Assembly (NCBI RefSeq): GCF_022810305.1
Contig: NZ_JALGQH010000009.1
Location: forward strand, 62,001-126,000
Length of the DNA: 64,000 nt
From: Rhodococcus sp. ARC_M6
GTDB taxonomy: Bacteria > Actinomycetota > Actinomycetes > Mycobacteriales > Mycobacteriaceae
Reading direction: 5' to 3'
Part shown: piece by piece, positions 1 through 9,029 of the stretch
Numbering within the stretch: the first letter of the stretch is position 1
How the letters are laid out: each line of letters starts with the position of its first letter
Notes under the pieces: model-generated
Seen by the model: the letters and a program-made list of their open reading frames with translations, nothing else
Told to the model about the DNA's origin: nothing
Databases searched by the model: none
Position numbers and translations under genes: made by a program

Positions 1-315
1 GTCTGAAGACGCGGCAGCAATCTGCTCGGCCGTCCGGTCCCCGATCAGCGGATGAAGGATGGAATTGAGTGTGCCGCGGGACGTGTCGTCGGCAAACGCC
101 AACGCCGCCAAAGCAGGCCGATCGAGACTGCCGTCGTCGGCAAGGATTCCGTCACCGAATGCCTGCGCCAACGCTGCTAGTCCCGGACTGCCGGGTTCTA
201 CGACTTCCCGGGCGATCAGGTCGGCATCAACAATCACAGCTCCCAGTTCGGTGAGAATTTTCGACACAGTCGACTTGCCGGCTCCGATGCCTCCAGTGAG
301 GCCAAGTCTCAACAC
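1..315 (-). CDS. coaE: Dephospho-CoA kinase, N-terminal part (cut by window edge)
   Basis: Last enzyme of coenzyme A synthesis; phosphorylates the ribose 3'-hydroxyl of dephospho-CoA with ATP in the cytosol. The protein opens LRLGLTGGIGAGKST, the P-loop at the extreme N-terminus typical of CoaE, followed by DADLIAREVV. The first in-frame start is GTG at 315 with a TTG just after it; ATG is absent, so I chose GTG. About 105 codons are visible and the C-terminal half lies beyond base 1. It lies downstream of rpsA on the same strand, as in Mycobacterium, but here a CPBP protease and a small ORF separate them. Confidence 0.93.
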   Translation of the reverse strand, partial: MLRLGLTGGIGAGKSTVSKILTELGAVIVDADLIAREVVEPGSPGLAALAQAFGDGILADDGSLDRPALAALAFADDTSRGTLNSILHPLIGDRTAEQIAAASSD

Positions 316-428
316 AACCGACAGTCTCTCACCCTCAATGACCGTGGTCGAGAAGGAGTCCTGATATCGAACACGCCGCACCCTCGAGACCCAATTACCA
401 CAATTTACGCAATCCGTGTGGTTAAGTT

Positions 429-611
429 CTAGCGAACGCCCTGTACCTTCTCGAGAAAGTGGACGCCATGCGAGCAGATCGCGACCATCTCGGTCAGCAC
501 CGCCTCGGAATGCCGAACGGCGTGCACTGCATCGAATACCCCGAGGTCGCCTTCGCATTGGCGGAGCATCGCCGGACATGGTTCACCGTGCTCGTGAGCC
601 AGGGCCGTCAC
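429..611 (-). CDS. Small hypothetical ORF between CPBP protease and coaE
   Basis: A 60-residue ORF starting GTG at 611, with a GC-rich third codon position and an ending of the form AICSHGVHFLEKVQGVR. I recognise no family. The frame stays open upstream of the GTG, and another minus frame just upstream reads AIVAGAGTQYVAVASAVRL and stops at a TGA that overlaps this GTG (aGTGAc), so this may be two short translationally coupled ORFs or a frameshifted remnant. The whole stretch 316-726 otherwise holds nothing I can name. Confidence 0.35.
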   Translation of the reverse strand: MTALAHEHGEPCPAMLRQCEGDLGVFDAVHAVRHSEAVLTEMVAICSHGVHFLEKVQGVR

Positions 612-726
612 AGCTTCGCGTCGATGCGCAAGCGCACCGCAGAAGCCACTGCGACGTACTGGGTACCGGCTCCGGCAACTATCGCCTGACCTAGAATTTC
701 ACAGCTGCACCGATAGGCCATCAGTC

Positions 727-1554
727 TTAACAGGCTGGTGGCCTATTTTGATCTCGAAATTCGAGTGCTTGAAGGCACCTGCCTCTGCTACCGGCACTGA
801 CTCGGTATGCACAGAATCCGGCGACGACGACCGAGGCCGCGGCTAGCTGAGCCATCCATACTGCCGACGCGTCACCATCCGAAAAGAAGAGCAGCAGACC
901 GATATTGACGAACCAATGGGCCATCGTGGCGACGACCGTTCGACCGAAGATAGTCCTGCCGGCACTCAATGTCCCGAAGATGACCGACATCGCTGTAGCT
1001 CCGACGACGAATAGCAGATAGACCAGAGGTCCCTCGCTCGCTACATAAAAGTGCCCGACGCCAAACAGGAGTCCAGTTCCGATCATCGATGGGATCGCTC
1101 CGGTCCGGGTTTCGAGAAGCGGCTGGACAATGCCCCGCCAACCGATTTCCTCTGCGGCGGCGCCGAACAACGCCGCAACCAAGACCACGGCGATCGAGTT
1201 CGGAAGCGTAGCCACGTCGAGAACACCCCAGTGCTGCGGCGTCAATCGGTCCAGCGCCCAGATCCCGGCGAACATTCCGCCCGCCGCGGCGGCCCCCGCG
1301 ACAATCGGCACCACGAAGCCGCTGCGTGTCACCTTGGGTAGAACCAGCCGGCCTCGCCACGCGGCCAATACGACCAACGCTCCGACCAGCGTCGAGAACT
1401 GGGTAAGGCGCAGCGTCTGCGGATCGAGACCGCTGATGTTCTGCAGGAGCGCAAGAATCGGCGACGTCGCTGCCGACACCAGAAGAAACGTCACGATCGG
1501 TCGCCAGATTGGAGGTCGTGAGACCACGTGAACCGGGACTGAATTCGCTTGCAT
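727..1554 (-). CDS. CPBP-family intramembrane glutamic endopeptidase
   Basis: Predicted multi-pass membrane protein of the CAAX-processing/bacteriocin-processing (CPBP, Abi) family, about 275 residues with roughly eight hydrophobic segments. The three family motifs are visible: AAEEIGWRG with the paired glutamates, GVGHFYV with a histidine, and MAHWFVN with a second histidine; together these form the intramembrane active site in characterised members. The start at ATG 1554 (MQANSVP) was chosen; an upstream in-frame ATG at 1572 would add six residues. Substrate unknown; family members act in prenyl-protein processing or bacteriocin self-immunity. It stands alone between rpsA and coaE. Confidence 0.85.
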   Translation of the reverse strand: MQANSVPVHVVSRPPIWRPIVTFLLVSAATSPILALLQNISGLDPQTLRLTQFSTLVGALVVLAAWRGRLVLPKVTRSGFVVPIVAGAAAAGGMFAGIWALDRLTPQHWGVLDVATLPNSIAVVLVAALFGAAAEEIGWRGIVQPLLETRTGAIPSMIGTGLLFGVGHFYVASEGPLVYLLFVVGATAMSVIFGTLSAGRTIFGRTVVATMAHWFVNIGLLLFFSDGDASAVWMAQLAAASVVVAGFCAYRVSAGSRGRCLQALEFRDQNRPPAC

Positions 1555-1675
1555 ATGCACCGATATCTCCAAGGCCGTAGTAGGTATAGGACCAGCCTAG
1601 AAATCGGCAGTACCGACGCACATCACCCCGCAGAGCGATGTGCACGTAGCGCCGGAGTATGAGCTTGCGCAACAA

Positions 1676-1714
1676 AAAGAACCCCGCTCCTGCAATGCAG
1701 GAGCGGGGTTCTTT
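1676..1714 (-). terminator. Rho-independent terminator of rpsA
   Basis: An 18-bp perfect inverted repeat (1676-1693 with 1697-1714) separated by three bases. Read on the minus strand it is followed by a T-rich tail (TTTTTGTTG counting the end of the stem) and sits 35 bases after the rpsA stop, so it should end rpsA transcription before the CPBP gene. Confidence 0.85.
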
Positions 1715-1748
1715 CAAGATCTCGCTTGATCAGATCAAGCGGTAATCC

Positions 1749-3236
1749 TTATGCGTTGCCCGACAGCTTCTCACGAAGTGCGGCGAGCTGTGCATCGCTG
1801 GCAAGCGATCCGCCAGCGGACTCAGCCGGAGCGGAGCCTTCAGCGACCGGAGCCTCATCGTCGTCAGCAGATGCAGTCTCCGAGGAGTAGCCTGCGGCAG
1901 CGGTGGCAGCTTCAGCGGCCTCGTCTGCAGCGGTCTTCTCCATCTGAGTGGTGTGCATCTTGTGGCGACGCTCAGCCTCGGCGTAGCGGTTTTCCCACTC
2001 TTCGCGCTGCTTGTCGAAGCCCTCGAGCCATTCGTTGGTCTCGGGATCGAAGCCCTCGGGGAAGATGTAGTTGCCCTGCTCGTCGTACGAGTCGGCCATG
2101 CCGTACTTGGACGGATCGAACTCGGCGTTGTAATCCTCGTTGGCCTGCTTCAGCGACAGCGAGATACGACGACGTTCGAGGTCGATGTCGATGACCTTGA
2201 CGAGCGCGTCGTCGCCGACACCAACAACCTGGTCCGGAACCTCGACGTGGCGTTCTGCCAGCTCCGAGATGTGAACGAGGCCTTCGATTCCCTCTTCGAC
2301 GCGCACGAATGCACCGAACGGAACCAGCTTCGTGACCTTGCCGGGCACGATCTGGCCGATCGCGTGGGTGCGAGCGAACTGGCGCCACGGATCTTCCTGC
2401 GTTGCCTTGAGCGACAGGGAAACGCGCTCGCGGTCCAGATCGACGTCGAGAACCTCGACGGTGACCTCGGTGCCGACCTCGACAACCTCGGACGGGTGAT
2501 CGATGTGCTTCCAAGACAGCTCGGAAACGTGAACCAGGCCGTCTACGCCGCCCAGGTCCACGAATGCACCGAAGTTGACGATGGAGGACACGACGCCCTT
2601 GCGGACCTGGCCCTTCTGGAGCTGGTGCAGGAATTCGCTGCGGACCTCAGACTGGGTCTGCTCGAGCCATGCGCGACGCGACAGAACCACGTTGTTGCGG
2701 TTCTTGTCGAGCTCGATGATCTTGGCCTCGATCTCCTTGCCGACGTACGGCTGGAGATCGCGGACGCGACGCATCTCGACGAGCGAAGCGGGGAGGAAGC
2801 CACGAAGACCGATATCAAGGATGAGGCCGCCCTTGACGACCTCGATGACGGTGCCCTTAACGGCCTCGTCCTTCTCCTTGAGCTCCTCGATGGTGCCCCA
2901 GGCACGCTCGTACTGAGCACGCTTCTTCGACAGGATCAGTCGACCTTCTTTGTCCTCCTTGGTGAGGACGAGAGCCTCAACCGCATCTCCCACGGAGACG
3001 ACCTCATTGGGGTCGACGTCGTGCTTGATGGAGAGCTCACGAGAAGGGATGACACCTTCGGTCTTGTAACCGATGTCGAGCAGGACCTCGTCGCGATCGA
3101 CCTTAACGATGGTGCCTTCGACGATGTCACCATCGTTGAAGTACTTGATCGTTGCGTCAATGGCGGCGAGGAAGTCCTCGGCAGAGCCAATGTCATTAAT
3201 GGCTACCTGCGGCGAGGTATGGGTTGTGGAGGGCAT
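1749..3236 (-). CDS. rpsA: 30S ribosomal protein S1
   Basis: mRNA-binding ribosomal protein. The 495-residue sequence contains four S1 (OB-fold) repeats, roughly residues 35-105, 123-188, 209-277 and 294-363, with hallmark stretches such as NFGAFVDLGGVDGLVHVSE and PFGAFVRVEEGIEGLVHISE, followed by an acidic Ala/Glu-rich tail. Four repeats rather than the six of E. coli is the actinobacterial form. Start ATG 3236 (MPSTTHTS) has GGAG about nine bases upstream; the frame is open further upstream but lacks a better start. Monocistronic, with a strong terminator downstream. Confidence 0.97.
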   Translation of the reverse strand: MPSTTHTSPQVAINDIGSAEDFLAAIDATIKYFNDGDIVEGTIVKVDRDEVLLDIGYKTEGVIPSRELSIKHDVDPNEVVSVGDAVEALVLTKEDKEGRLILSKKRAQYERAWGTIEELKEKDEAVKGTVIEVVKGGLILDIGLRGFLPASLVEMRRVRDLQPYVGKEIEAKIIELDKNRNNVVLSRRAWLEQTQSEVRSEFLHQLQKGQVRKGVVSSIVNFGAFVDLGGVDGLVHVSELSWKHIDHPSEVVEVGTEVTVEVLDVDLDRERVSLSLKATQEDPWRQFARTHAIGQIVPGKVTKLVPFGAFVRVEEGIEGLVHISELAERHVEVPDQVVGVGDDALVKVIDIDLERRRISLSLKQANEDYNAEFDPSKYGMADSYDEQGNYIFPEGFDPETNEWLEGFDKQREEWENRYAEAERRHKMHTTQMEKTAADEAAEAATAAAGYSSETASADDDEAPVAEGSAPAESAGGSLASDAQLAALREKLSGNA

Positions 3237-3544
3237 ATGTTGAATTGCTCCGGACGAGTTGTGGTCGGTTGATGGATTTTGTCGGACGAGATGCAACATC
3301 TAGGCGCGAAAACGCAGTACCCAGTTGCACCCGAAAGGTAACAACCGGAAACCGAAACACATTCCGCGCCCGAACGGCGCACCACGAGATCTCTCGTTCA
3401 TACCAATCCGCAACCTTGTAAAAGGCCCCGTACAGACAATCGGCAGAATGACAGACACTCGCGTGGGTAAGACTACGCGTCGGCTGTGTGACCAGGCAAA
3501 CCCGGGTACTCTGTCGCCGCCGTACGCGCTCTAGTCTGTTCGAT
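3237..3544. other. Divergent intergenic region between rpsA and a methyltransferase gene
   Basis: About 308 bases with no supportable gene. It must carry the rpsA leader and promoter on the minus strand and the methyltransferase promoter on the plus strand. Apart from the rpsA ribosome-binding site next to 3236 I could not pick out clear promoter hexamers by eye. Confidence 0.5.
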
Positions 3545-4390
3545 ATGTCTGACGATCGCCACGCCGCCGCCAATTCCATCCTCGGTACCAGTGGAGTCGG
3601 ACGAGCTCGAGTCGACTCCGATACGAGCGACCGTGCGAGCCGCGCATGGTGGGACGCCGACGCCGAAGATTATCACCGGACACACGGCGATTTTCTGGGC
3701 GTGAACAGTGCCGAAGGCGAATTCGTCTGGTGCCCGGAGGGACTGCACGAAGGCGACCATCACCTTCTGGGCGACATCGTCGACAAGGACATTCTCGAAG
3801 TGGGCTGCGGATCCGCCCCGTGCGCACGATGGCTGGCCGGCCACGGCGCCCGAGCGGTCGGACTCGATATTTCGATGGGGATGCTCGCCCGCGGAGTCGA
3901 TGCGATGAACACCGGCGGCCCACGCGTCCCGCTGATCCAAGCTAGCGCGGAACTGCTGCCGTTTGCCGACGAGAGTTTCGACATCGTCTGCTCGGCGTTC
4001 GGCGCAGTCCCCTTCGTGGCCGATTCCCAACAGGTCATGAACGAGGTCGCACGCGTCCTGCGGCCGGGCGGAAAGTGGGTCTTCGCGGTCAATCACCCGA
4101 TCCGCTGGATCTTCCCCGACGATCCCGGCCCCAAGGGTTTGACCGCAACACTCCCCTACTTCGACCGCACGCCCTACGTCGAGGTCGACGACAACGGCGT
4201 CCCGACGTACGTCGAGCATCACCGCACAATCGGCGACCGCGTACGCGAATTGGTTGCCGCCGGACTGCAGGTTCAGGACATCATCGAACCGGAGTGGCCA
4301 GAATGGTTGGACCGCGAATGGGGACAGTGGAGTCCCCTTCGCGGCCAACTCTTTCCGGGCACCGCAATTTTCAGCGCCGTCAAACCCTGA
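3545..4390 (+). CDS. Class I SAM-dependent methyltransferase
   Basis: A 281-residue Rossmann-fold methyltransferase. Motif I is ILEVGCGSAPCARWLA (about residue 85), followed by VGLDIS, SAELLPFADESFDIVCSAFGAV (motifs II-III) and VLRPGGKWVF, the standard UbiE/Methyltransf_11 arrangement. The ATG at 3545 (MSDDRHA) was chosen over the longer open frame, whose extra residues are Arg-rich and do not look like protein. Substrate is not predictable. Divergent from rpsA and convergent with the ABC importer cluster, ending 3 bases from the ATPase stop. Confidence 0.88.
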   Translation: MSDDRHAAANSILGTSGVGRARVDSDTSDRASRAWWDADAEDYHRTHGDFLGVNSAEGEFVWCPEGLHEGDHHLLGDIVDKDILEVGCGSAPCARWLAGHGARAVGLDISMGMLARGVDAMNTGGPRVPLIQASAELLPFADESFDIVCSAFGAVPFVADSQQVMNEVARVLRPGGKWVFAVNHPIRWIFPDDPGPKGLTATLPYFDRTPYVEVDDNGVPTYVEHHRTIGDRVRELVAAGLQVQDIIEPEWPEWLDREWGQWSPLRGQLFPGTAIFSAVKP

Positions 4391-4393
4391 CGG

Positions 4394-5155
4394 TTACAGC
4401 AGATTCGACAGGAACGCCTTGGTGCGATCTTGCTTCGGGTTGGCAAGTAGCTCGCGCGGCTCTCCTGATTCGACGACGACGCCGCCGTCCATGAACACCA
4501 GTTGATCGGCAACCTCGCGGGCGAATCCCATCTCGTGGGTGACAACGACCATCGTCATGCCGTCCTTGGCGAGTTGTTTCATGACCGCGAGTACCTCACC
4601 GACCAGTTCCGGGTCGAGCGCTGAGGTCGGCTCGTCGAACAACATCAGCTTCGGGTCCATTGCCAGAGCGCGTGCGATAGCGACTCGCTGTTGCTGTCCG
4701 CCGGACAACTGCGCCGGGTACGCATTGGCCTTGGCACTCAGGCCGACCTGATCGAGGAGATCTTTGGCGCGCTCGACGGCTTTCTTCTTGCTGATCCTCT
4801 TCACCTGAGTGGGCGCTTCGATGATGTTCTCGAGAGCCGTCCGATGTGGGAACAAGTTGAAATGCTGGAACACCATGCCGATATCGCGGCGTTGTTTGGC
4901 CGCAGCCCGCGGGTGCAGTTCGTAGAGCTTGCCATTCTTCTCGGAGTAACCGACCAGATCACCGTCGACGTAGAGACGGCCGGCGTTGACCTGCTCGAGG
5001 TGATTGATGCATCGAAGGAACGTCGACTTACCCGATCCGGAAGGACCGACGAGACAGAGAACCTGTCCGCGATCAATTTCGAGCGAAATGCCTTTGAGGA
5101 CCTCGAGCGCGCCGAAGTTCTTGCAGACCTGTTCTGCCTTCACCATCGGTGTCAT
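4394..5155 (-). CDS. Polar amino-acid ABC importer, ATP-binding protein (GlnQ/HisP type)
   Basis: Cytoplasmic ATPase of 253 residues powering an amino-acid importer. Walker [10 protein letters not shown], signature LSGGQQQR, Walker [15 protein letters not shown] and the switch histidine in [10 protein letters not shown] are all present, and QHFNLFPH is the Q-loop typical of the PAAT family. Its ATG overlaps the permease stop as ATGA (5152-5155), so the two are translationally coupled. Together with the next two genes it forms a complete importer read binding protein-permease-ATPase on the minus strand. Confidence 0.93.
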   Translation of the reverse strand: MTPMVKAEQVCKNFGALEVLKGISLEIDRGQVLCLVGPSGSGKSTFLRCINHLEQVNAGRLYVDGDLVGYSEKNGKLYELHPRAAAKQRRDIGMVFQHFNLFPHRTALENIIEAPTQVKRISKKKAVERAKDLLDQVGLSAKANAYPAQLSGGQQQRVAIARALAMDPKLMLFDEPTSALDPELVGEVLAVMKQLAKDGMTMVVVTHEMGFAREVADQLVFMDGGVVVESGEPRELLANPKQDRTKAFLSNLL

Positions 5156-6117
5156 TTACGTTCTCCTCCGGGAATGTCCGGGAGTGTCTCCACTACCGCG
5201 GCGTTGCCTTGCGCGTCGGCAAGGGCCTGAAGTTGGCGTGTGGTGAGCGCCCGTGTGGCACCCTTCGAGTAGTGCCGTTCGACGTAGTACTGACCGATCA
5301 TCAGCAAACTCGTAATTGCGAGGTACCACGTGGACGCGACCATCAGCAGCGGAATCGGCTCGAAATTGGCACCCGAAATATCTCGGGAAATACCGTAGAT
5401 CTCGCCGGTGAACTGCACCGCAGAAACCAGAGAAGTCGTCTTGAGCATGCTGATGACTTCGTTGCCTGTGGGCGGGATGATAACGCGCATCGCCTGAGGC
5501 AAGATCGTGCGACGCATGGTCTGGCCCCATGTCATTCCCAAAGCCACGGATGCTTCGGTCTGACCTTCGTTAACCGAACTGACTCCGGCGCGCACGATCT
5601 CGGACATGTAGGCAGCTTCGTTCAGACCCAACCCGATTACGGCGAAGAGAAACGCTGCCTGGATTCCGTAAAGGTCGATGTGCACGAACTGATGGACAAA
5701 CGGAATTCCGAGGTCCAGAGTTTTGTAGATCGACGGAAACAGCCCCCAGAACACCAACTGCACGTAGACCGGCGTGCCACGGAATACCCACAGGTACGCC
5801 CAGGCCGCGGACCTGAGAACAGGGTTGGGCGACAACCGCATCACTGCTAGAACTACGCCGAGAACGATGGCCAAGACCATGGCCAGAACCGTCAATTTGA
5901 TGGTGTTCCATGCGCCCTCGGTAATGCGCGCGTCGAACAGATACTGACGGTAGGTGCCCCACCCAAACGCCTCGTTAGTCGCTGCTCCATAGAGGAAAAG
6001 TCCAAAAAGGACCAGTACAACGATTGCGGCTATCCATCGCCCTGGCCGGCGGAGCGGGATCGCCTTGATCGGTGCGGGTTGCCGACTCTGTGGGTCCGCA
6101 CTGCCCGTTGTTGTCAT
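5152..6117 (-). CDS. Polar amino-acid ABC importer, permease
   Basis: Integral membrane subunit of the HisM/GlnP (PAAT) family, about 321 residues with a Pro/Ala-rich cytoplasmic N-tail, several membrane segments and the conserved EAAY(M)[11 protein letters not shown]...[10 protein letters not shown] loop that docks the ATPase. The start ATG 6117 (MTTTGSADP) is preferred because GGGAGAGG lies about nine bases upstream; in-frame starts at 6156 and a GTG at 6195 overlapping the binding-protein stop are alternatives. A single permease suggests a homodimeric channel. Confidence 0.9.
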   Translation of the reverse strand: MTTTGSADPQSRQPAPIKAIPLRRPGRWIAAIVVLVLFGLFLYGAATNEAFGWGTYRQYLFDARITEGAWNTIKLTVLAMVLAIVLGVVLAVMRLSPNPVLRSAAWAYLWVFRGTPVYVQLVFWGLFPSIYKTLDLGIPFVHQFVHIDLYGIQAAFLFAVIGLGLNEAAYMSEIVRAGVSSVNEGQTEASVALGMTWGQTMRRTILPQAMRVIIPPTGNEVISMLKTTSLVSAVQFTGEIYGISRDISGANFEPIPLLMVASTWYLAITSLLMIGQYYVERHYSKGATRALTTRQLQALADAQGNAAVVETLPDIPGGERK

Positions 6118-6181
6118 CGTTGACGCCTCTCCCCGTTTGATACCGGGCTTGTCCATAGTCGTTGTGGCTGCTGGTTGTTCA

Positions 6182-7111
6182 TCAGCTCTCCGCACCGTTG
6201 ATCTTCGAAACCTCGATCACGCCTGCCTCGACGCTCCACTTCTGGGCGATTTGCAGATAGACCCCGGTGTCGATCAGATACTGCATGGCCTGCTGCAGCG
6301 CCGGGCCCAAACCTGATCCCTTGACGATCGGCCAGCCGTACGGCGCTGATTCGAACGGAGCACCGGCCGCTTCCATCCGGCCCTTGCTGCGCTTGATCGC
6401 GTATCCCGTGACCGGTGAGTCCGCAGAGAGTGCGTCGACACGTCCAAGGATGAGGGCATTGGCCGCGTCATCCTGACTGTCGTATTTGACCTTGTCGATC
6501 GGCGGCTTGCCGGCGGCAACGCAGGCTGCGCTCTTTGCCGGAACCTCGTCGATGTCTTCCGTCGTGGTGGTTTGCACCGCCACTCGCAACCCGCAGGCGT
6601 TGTTGGGGTCAACCGGGTTGTCCGGCCGCTGGGCCCATTGAATTCCGGCACTGTAGTAAGTAACGAAATCGACGGTCTTCTCCCGCTCCTTGGAGTCGGT
6701 GAACGATGACATGCCCATGTCGTAGCTACCCGATTGGATTGCGGGAATGATCTTGTCGAAATCTGCCTGGTTGAATACTGCTTCGACGCCGAGGACGGCA
6801 GCCACGGCTTCCATGAGATCGACGTCGAATCCGACGATATTTCCGTCCGCATCCTTGAATTCATTGGGTGCGTACGGGACGTTGACACCGATCTGAAGCT
6901 TCCCGGATTCTGCGACCCTGGGTGGCAGAAGCGCCGCGATCTCGGGGACTTTCTGCACACTGATCGCCGGTCCCTCGGGTACCAGTCCTTCATCGTTGAC
7001 AACGCATCCGCCGCAGAGCGCGACAATTACCCCGATCAAGAGGAGTCGCACCACATGTGCACGCACGCCCCTACGCCGAACTACTTGTACCCGCACGTTT
7101 TCACCGACCAC
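6182..7111 (-). CDS. Amino-acid ABC importer substrate-binding lipoprotein
   Basis: Extracytoplasmic binding protein (SBP family 3) tethered by lipid. A hydrophobic segment LLLIGVIVALCGGC with a lipobox-like end gives the acylated Cys; the mature part contains LQIGVNVPYAPNEF, VGFDVDLMEAVA and SSFTDSKEREKTVDFV, signatures of polar amino-acid binding proteins. Glutamate, glutamine or a basic amino acid are possible ligands. The start is uncertain: GTG 7111 has GGAGAG seven bases upstream, while GTGs at 7096 and 7066 would give a shorter signal peptide. First gene of the importer operon. Confidence 0.88.
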   Translation of the reverse strand: MVGENVRVQVVRRRGVRAHVVRLLLIGVIVALCGGCVVNDEGLVPEGPAISVQKVPEIAALLPPRVAESGKLQIGVNVPYAPNEFKDADGNIVGFDVDLMEAVAAVLGVEAVFNQADFDKIIPAIQSGSYDMGMSSFTDSKEREKTVDFVTYYSAGIQWAQRPDNPVDPNNACGLRVAVQTTTTEDIDEVPAKSAACVAAGKPPIDKVKYDSQDDAANALILGRVDALSADSPVTGYAIKRSKGRMEAAGAPFESAPYGWPIVKGSGLGPALQQAMQYLIDTGVYLQIAQKWSVEAGVIEVSKINGAES

Positions 7112-7239
7112 GACTCTGCTCTCCACTCGTCGATCGCCGCACCGAGCAACGTTCATTCGAAATTCGATAGAACGGTAGGTTACGGCAGGAGTCACTCCAG
7201 CACCGATTCGGCGAAACCTCGGGCAACCCGATCACGGAA

Positions 7240-8355
7240 TCAGCGACGCACTGTGCGTGCGTACACCGCTTCGGCGAATTGACTGGTCGAGGCTAATCCC
7301 CCGAGATCAGCTGTCGCCGTTCCTGCGGCGATGGTGCCCCGAACGGCGTTCGTGATGCGGCTTGCCGCGAGTGTGAGCCCACTGTCTCCACGCGATTCGC
7401 CGAGCCAGTCGAGCATCATCGCGCTCGACAGCAGCAACGCTGTGGGATTGGCCCGGTTCTTTCCCGCAATATCCGGCGCGGCACCGTGCGCAGCTTGAGC
7501 CATAACTTTGGTTTCCGAAGCATTGATCGACGGTGCACTGCCGAGTGAGCCCGACAGTTCTCCGGTCAGGTCGGAAAGTATGTCGCCGAACATGTTCTCC
7601 GTGACGACGACGTCGAAGTCTCCGCCGCGGCGGACGAGAAGTGCTGCCATGGCGTCGACGTGTTGATCGTCGACGACGACGTGCGAAAATTCGGTAGCGA
7701 CGCTCAGGCAGGCGTCCCGGAAAAGTCCGGTGGTGAGCGTCAGAACATTCGCCTTGTGCACGATGGTGACGTGATTGCGTCGACGCGTCGCCAGCGTGAA
7801 AGCGGTCCGAGCAATTCGCTCGCATGCCGATCGGGTGAAGACGCCAACGGCTAGAGCGAGATCGGGCGTCGGCATGAACTCTCCGCTGCCCACCGCCATG
7901 TTGCGATCGGCATACAGCCCTTCAGTGTTCTCGCGGACGATGACCAGATCCATCGTCGGGACGACAGCCTTCACACCCTCGAATGCGAAGGCGGGTCGGA
8001 TATTCGCGAAGAGTTCGAATTTCTTGCGAATCACGCCGCCGGGCGTGAGCTGTCCACGAAACTCACTCGGGTAGGACGCACTGTCATGGGGTCCGAGAAT
8101 CCATCCGGGTAGCTGTTCGAGAGCTACGAGAGTCTTGTCGGGAATCGGAGTCCCGTGTGTCTCGATGGCTTCCCGTCCGAGCGGAAGTTCCACCCAGTCC
8201 ACCGGTGGCGCATGAACCGCGGACATTGCCGCGTCGACTATCTGCCGCGCCACGGGGACAATTTCATGGCCGATTCCGTCGCCGTGCATGAGTCCCAGTC
8301 GCAGTGTCGAAGAAGTGATTGCGCTCGCACCTGTCATCGGGTAATCATTGCTCAC
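7240..8355 (-). CDS. Isocitrate/isopropylmalate dehydrogenase family protein
   Basis: A 371-residue beta-decarboxylating 2-hydroxyacid dehydrogenase. It opens with LRLGLMHGDGIGHEIVP and has IVRENTEGLYA, a KANVLT lysine motif and TENMFGDILSDLTGELSGSLG, the metal and substrate signature of the family. It is unlikely to be the housekeeping LeuB or Icd because it sits alone next to an importer; tartrate, homoisocitrate or 3-isopropylmalate-like substrates are possible. Start GTG 8355 or ATG 8337 (MTGASA). Divergent from the 2H phosphoesterase, the starts being nearly back to back. Confidence 0.85.
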   Translation of the reverse strand: MSNDYPMTGASAITSSTLRLGLMHGDGIGHEIVPVARQIVDAAMSAVHAPPVDWVELPLGREAIETHGTPIPDKTLVALEQLPGWILGPHDSASYPSEFRGQLTPGGVIRKKFELFANIRPAFAFEGVKAVVPTMDLVIVRENTEGLYADRNMAVGSGEFMPTPDLALAVGVFTRSACERIARTAFTLATRRRNHVTIVHKANVLTLTTGLFRDACLSVATEFSHVVVDDQHVDAMAALLVRRGGDFDVVVTENMFGDILSDLTGELSGSLGSAPSINASETKVMAQAAHGAAPDIAGKNRANPTALLLSSAMMLDWLGESRGDSGLTLAASRITNAVRGTIAAGTATADLGGLASTSQFAEAVYARTVRR

Positions 8356-8356
8356 G

Positions 8357-8878
8357 ATGGTCCAGTCGGTGGAGTTGTTGCTCGACGCGTCGAGCGAATC
8401 AGCGATTCGCTCTCAGTGGACTGCGCTCGCAGATGCCGAACTACCCAGTCAAGCCAGTCGTCGCAGCGCATCGAATCGTCCACACATCACGTTGTTCGCT
8501 GCCCACAGCATTCCGGCTGACGTCGACGCAATCCTGAGCCGACGGTTCATGCAGCCGGCCTTCGAGCTTCGACTGGGCGGTTACATAGTTTTCGGTGGCA
8601 AGCAGTTTGTGTTGGCACGTTCGGTAATTCCGTCGCGAGCACTACTGCGACTTCACCACGACGTCTACGAGGCTGCTGCGGGATCGAGCGGTATCTCGGC
8701 GCACATCGAACCCGGTTCCTGGACACCACACGTGACCTTGGCGCGGCGGGTTACCCCCGATCAATTGGGTTACGCGATCTCACTGCTCGGCAGTGCGGTA
8801 GTAATCGGAAATTGCGGTCCGATCAGGCGTTGGGACGGCGACGAGAAGGCAGAATGGCTACTGACCCCGCCTCGATGA
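8357..8878 (+). CDS. 2H phosphoesterase / 2'-5' RNA ligase-like protein
   Basis: A 173-residue protein with two HxT motifs, HITLF (about residue 45) and HVTLARR (about residue 130), the paired catalytic histidines of the 2H phosphoesterase superfamily (2'-5' RNA ligase/LigT, cyclic phosphodiesterase). ATG 8357 was chosen; TTG 8348 would overlap the divergent dehydrogenase start. Physiological role not predictable; family members act on 2',3'-cyclic phosphates or related nucleotides. Confidence 0.8.
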   Translation: MVQSVELLLDASSESAIRSQWTALADAELPSQASRRSASNRPHITLFAAHSIPADVDAILSRRFMQPAFELRLGGYIVFGGKQFVLARSVIPSRALLRLHHDVYEAAAGSSGISAHIEPGSWTPHVTLARRVTPDQLGYAISLLGSAVVIGNCGPIRRWDGDEKAEWLLTPPR

Positions 8879-9029
8879 TTCTCCACGCACAACCGATGTA
8901 ACTATATCCTTGGAGCACACGCCGAGAAACGACGTGCACAGTTGGATCCGCAACCTTTAGGCCGGTCCGCTCGTGACTTTCTCGGCGATACGGGCTCACT
9001 GAAAACGATTGCACCGAATCGAAGCACTG

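Noticed and set aside
1953-3272. Long plus-strand open frame opposite rpsA (439 residues)
   Set aside because: It is the antisense of rpsA, whose S1 domains are unmistakable; long antisense frames are expected in GC-rich genes.
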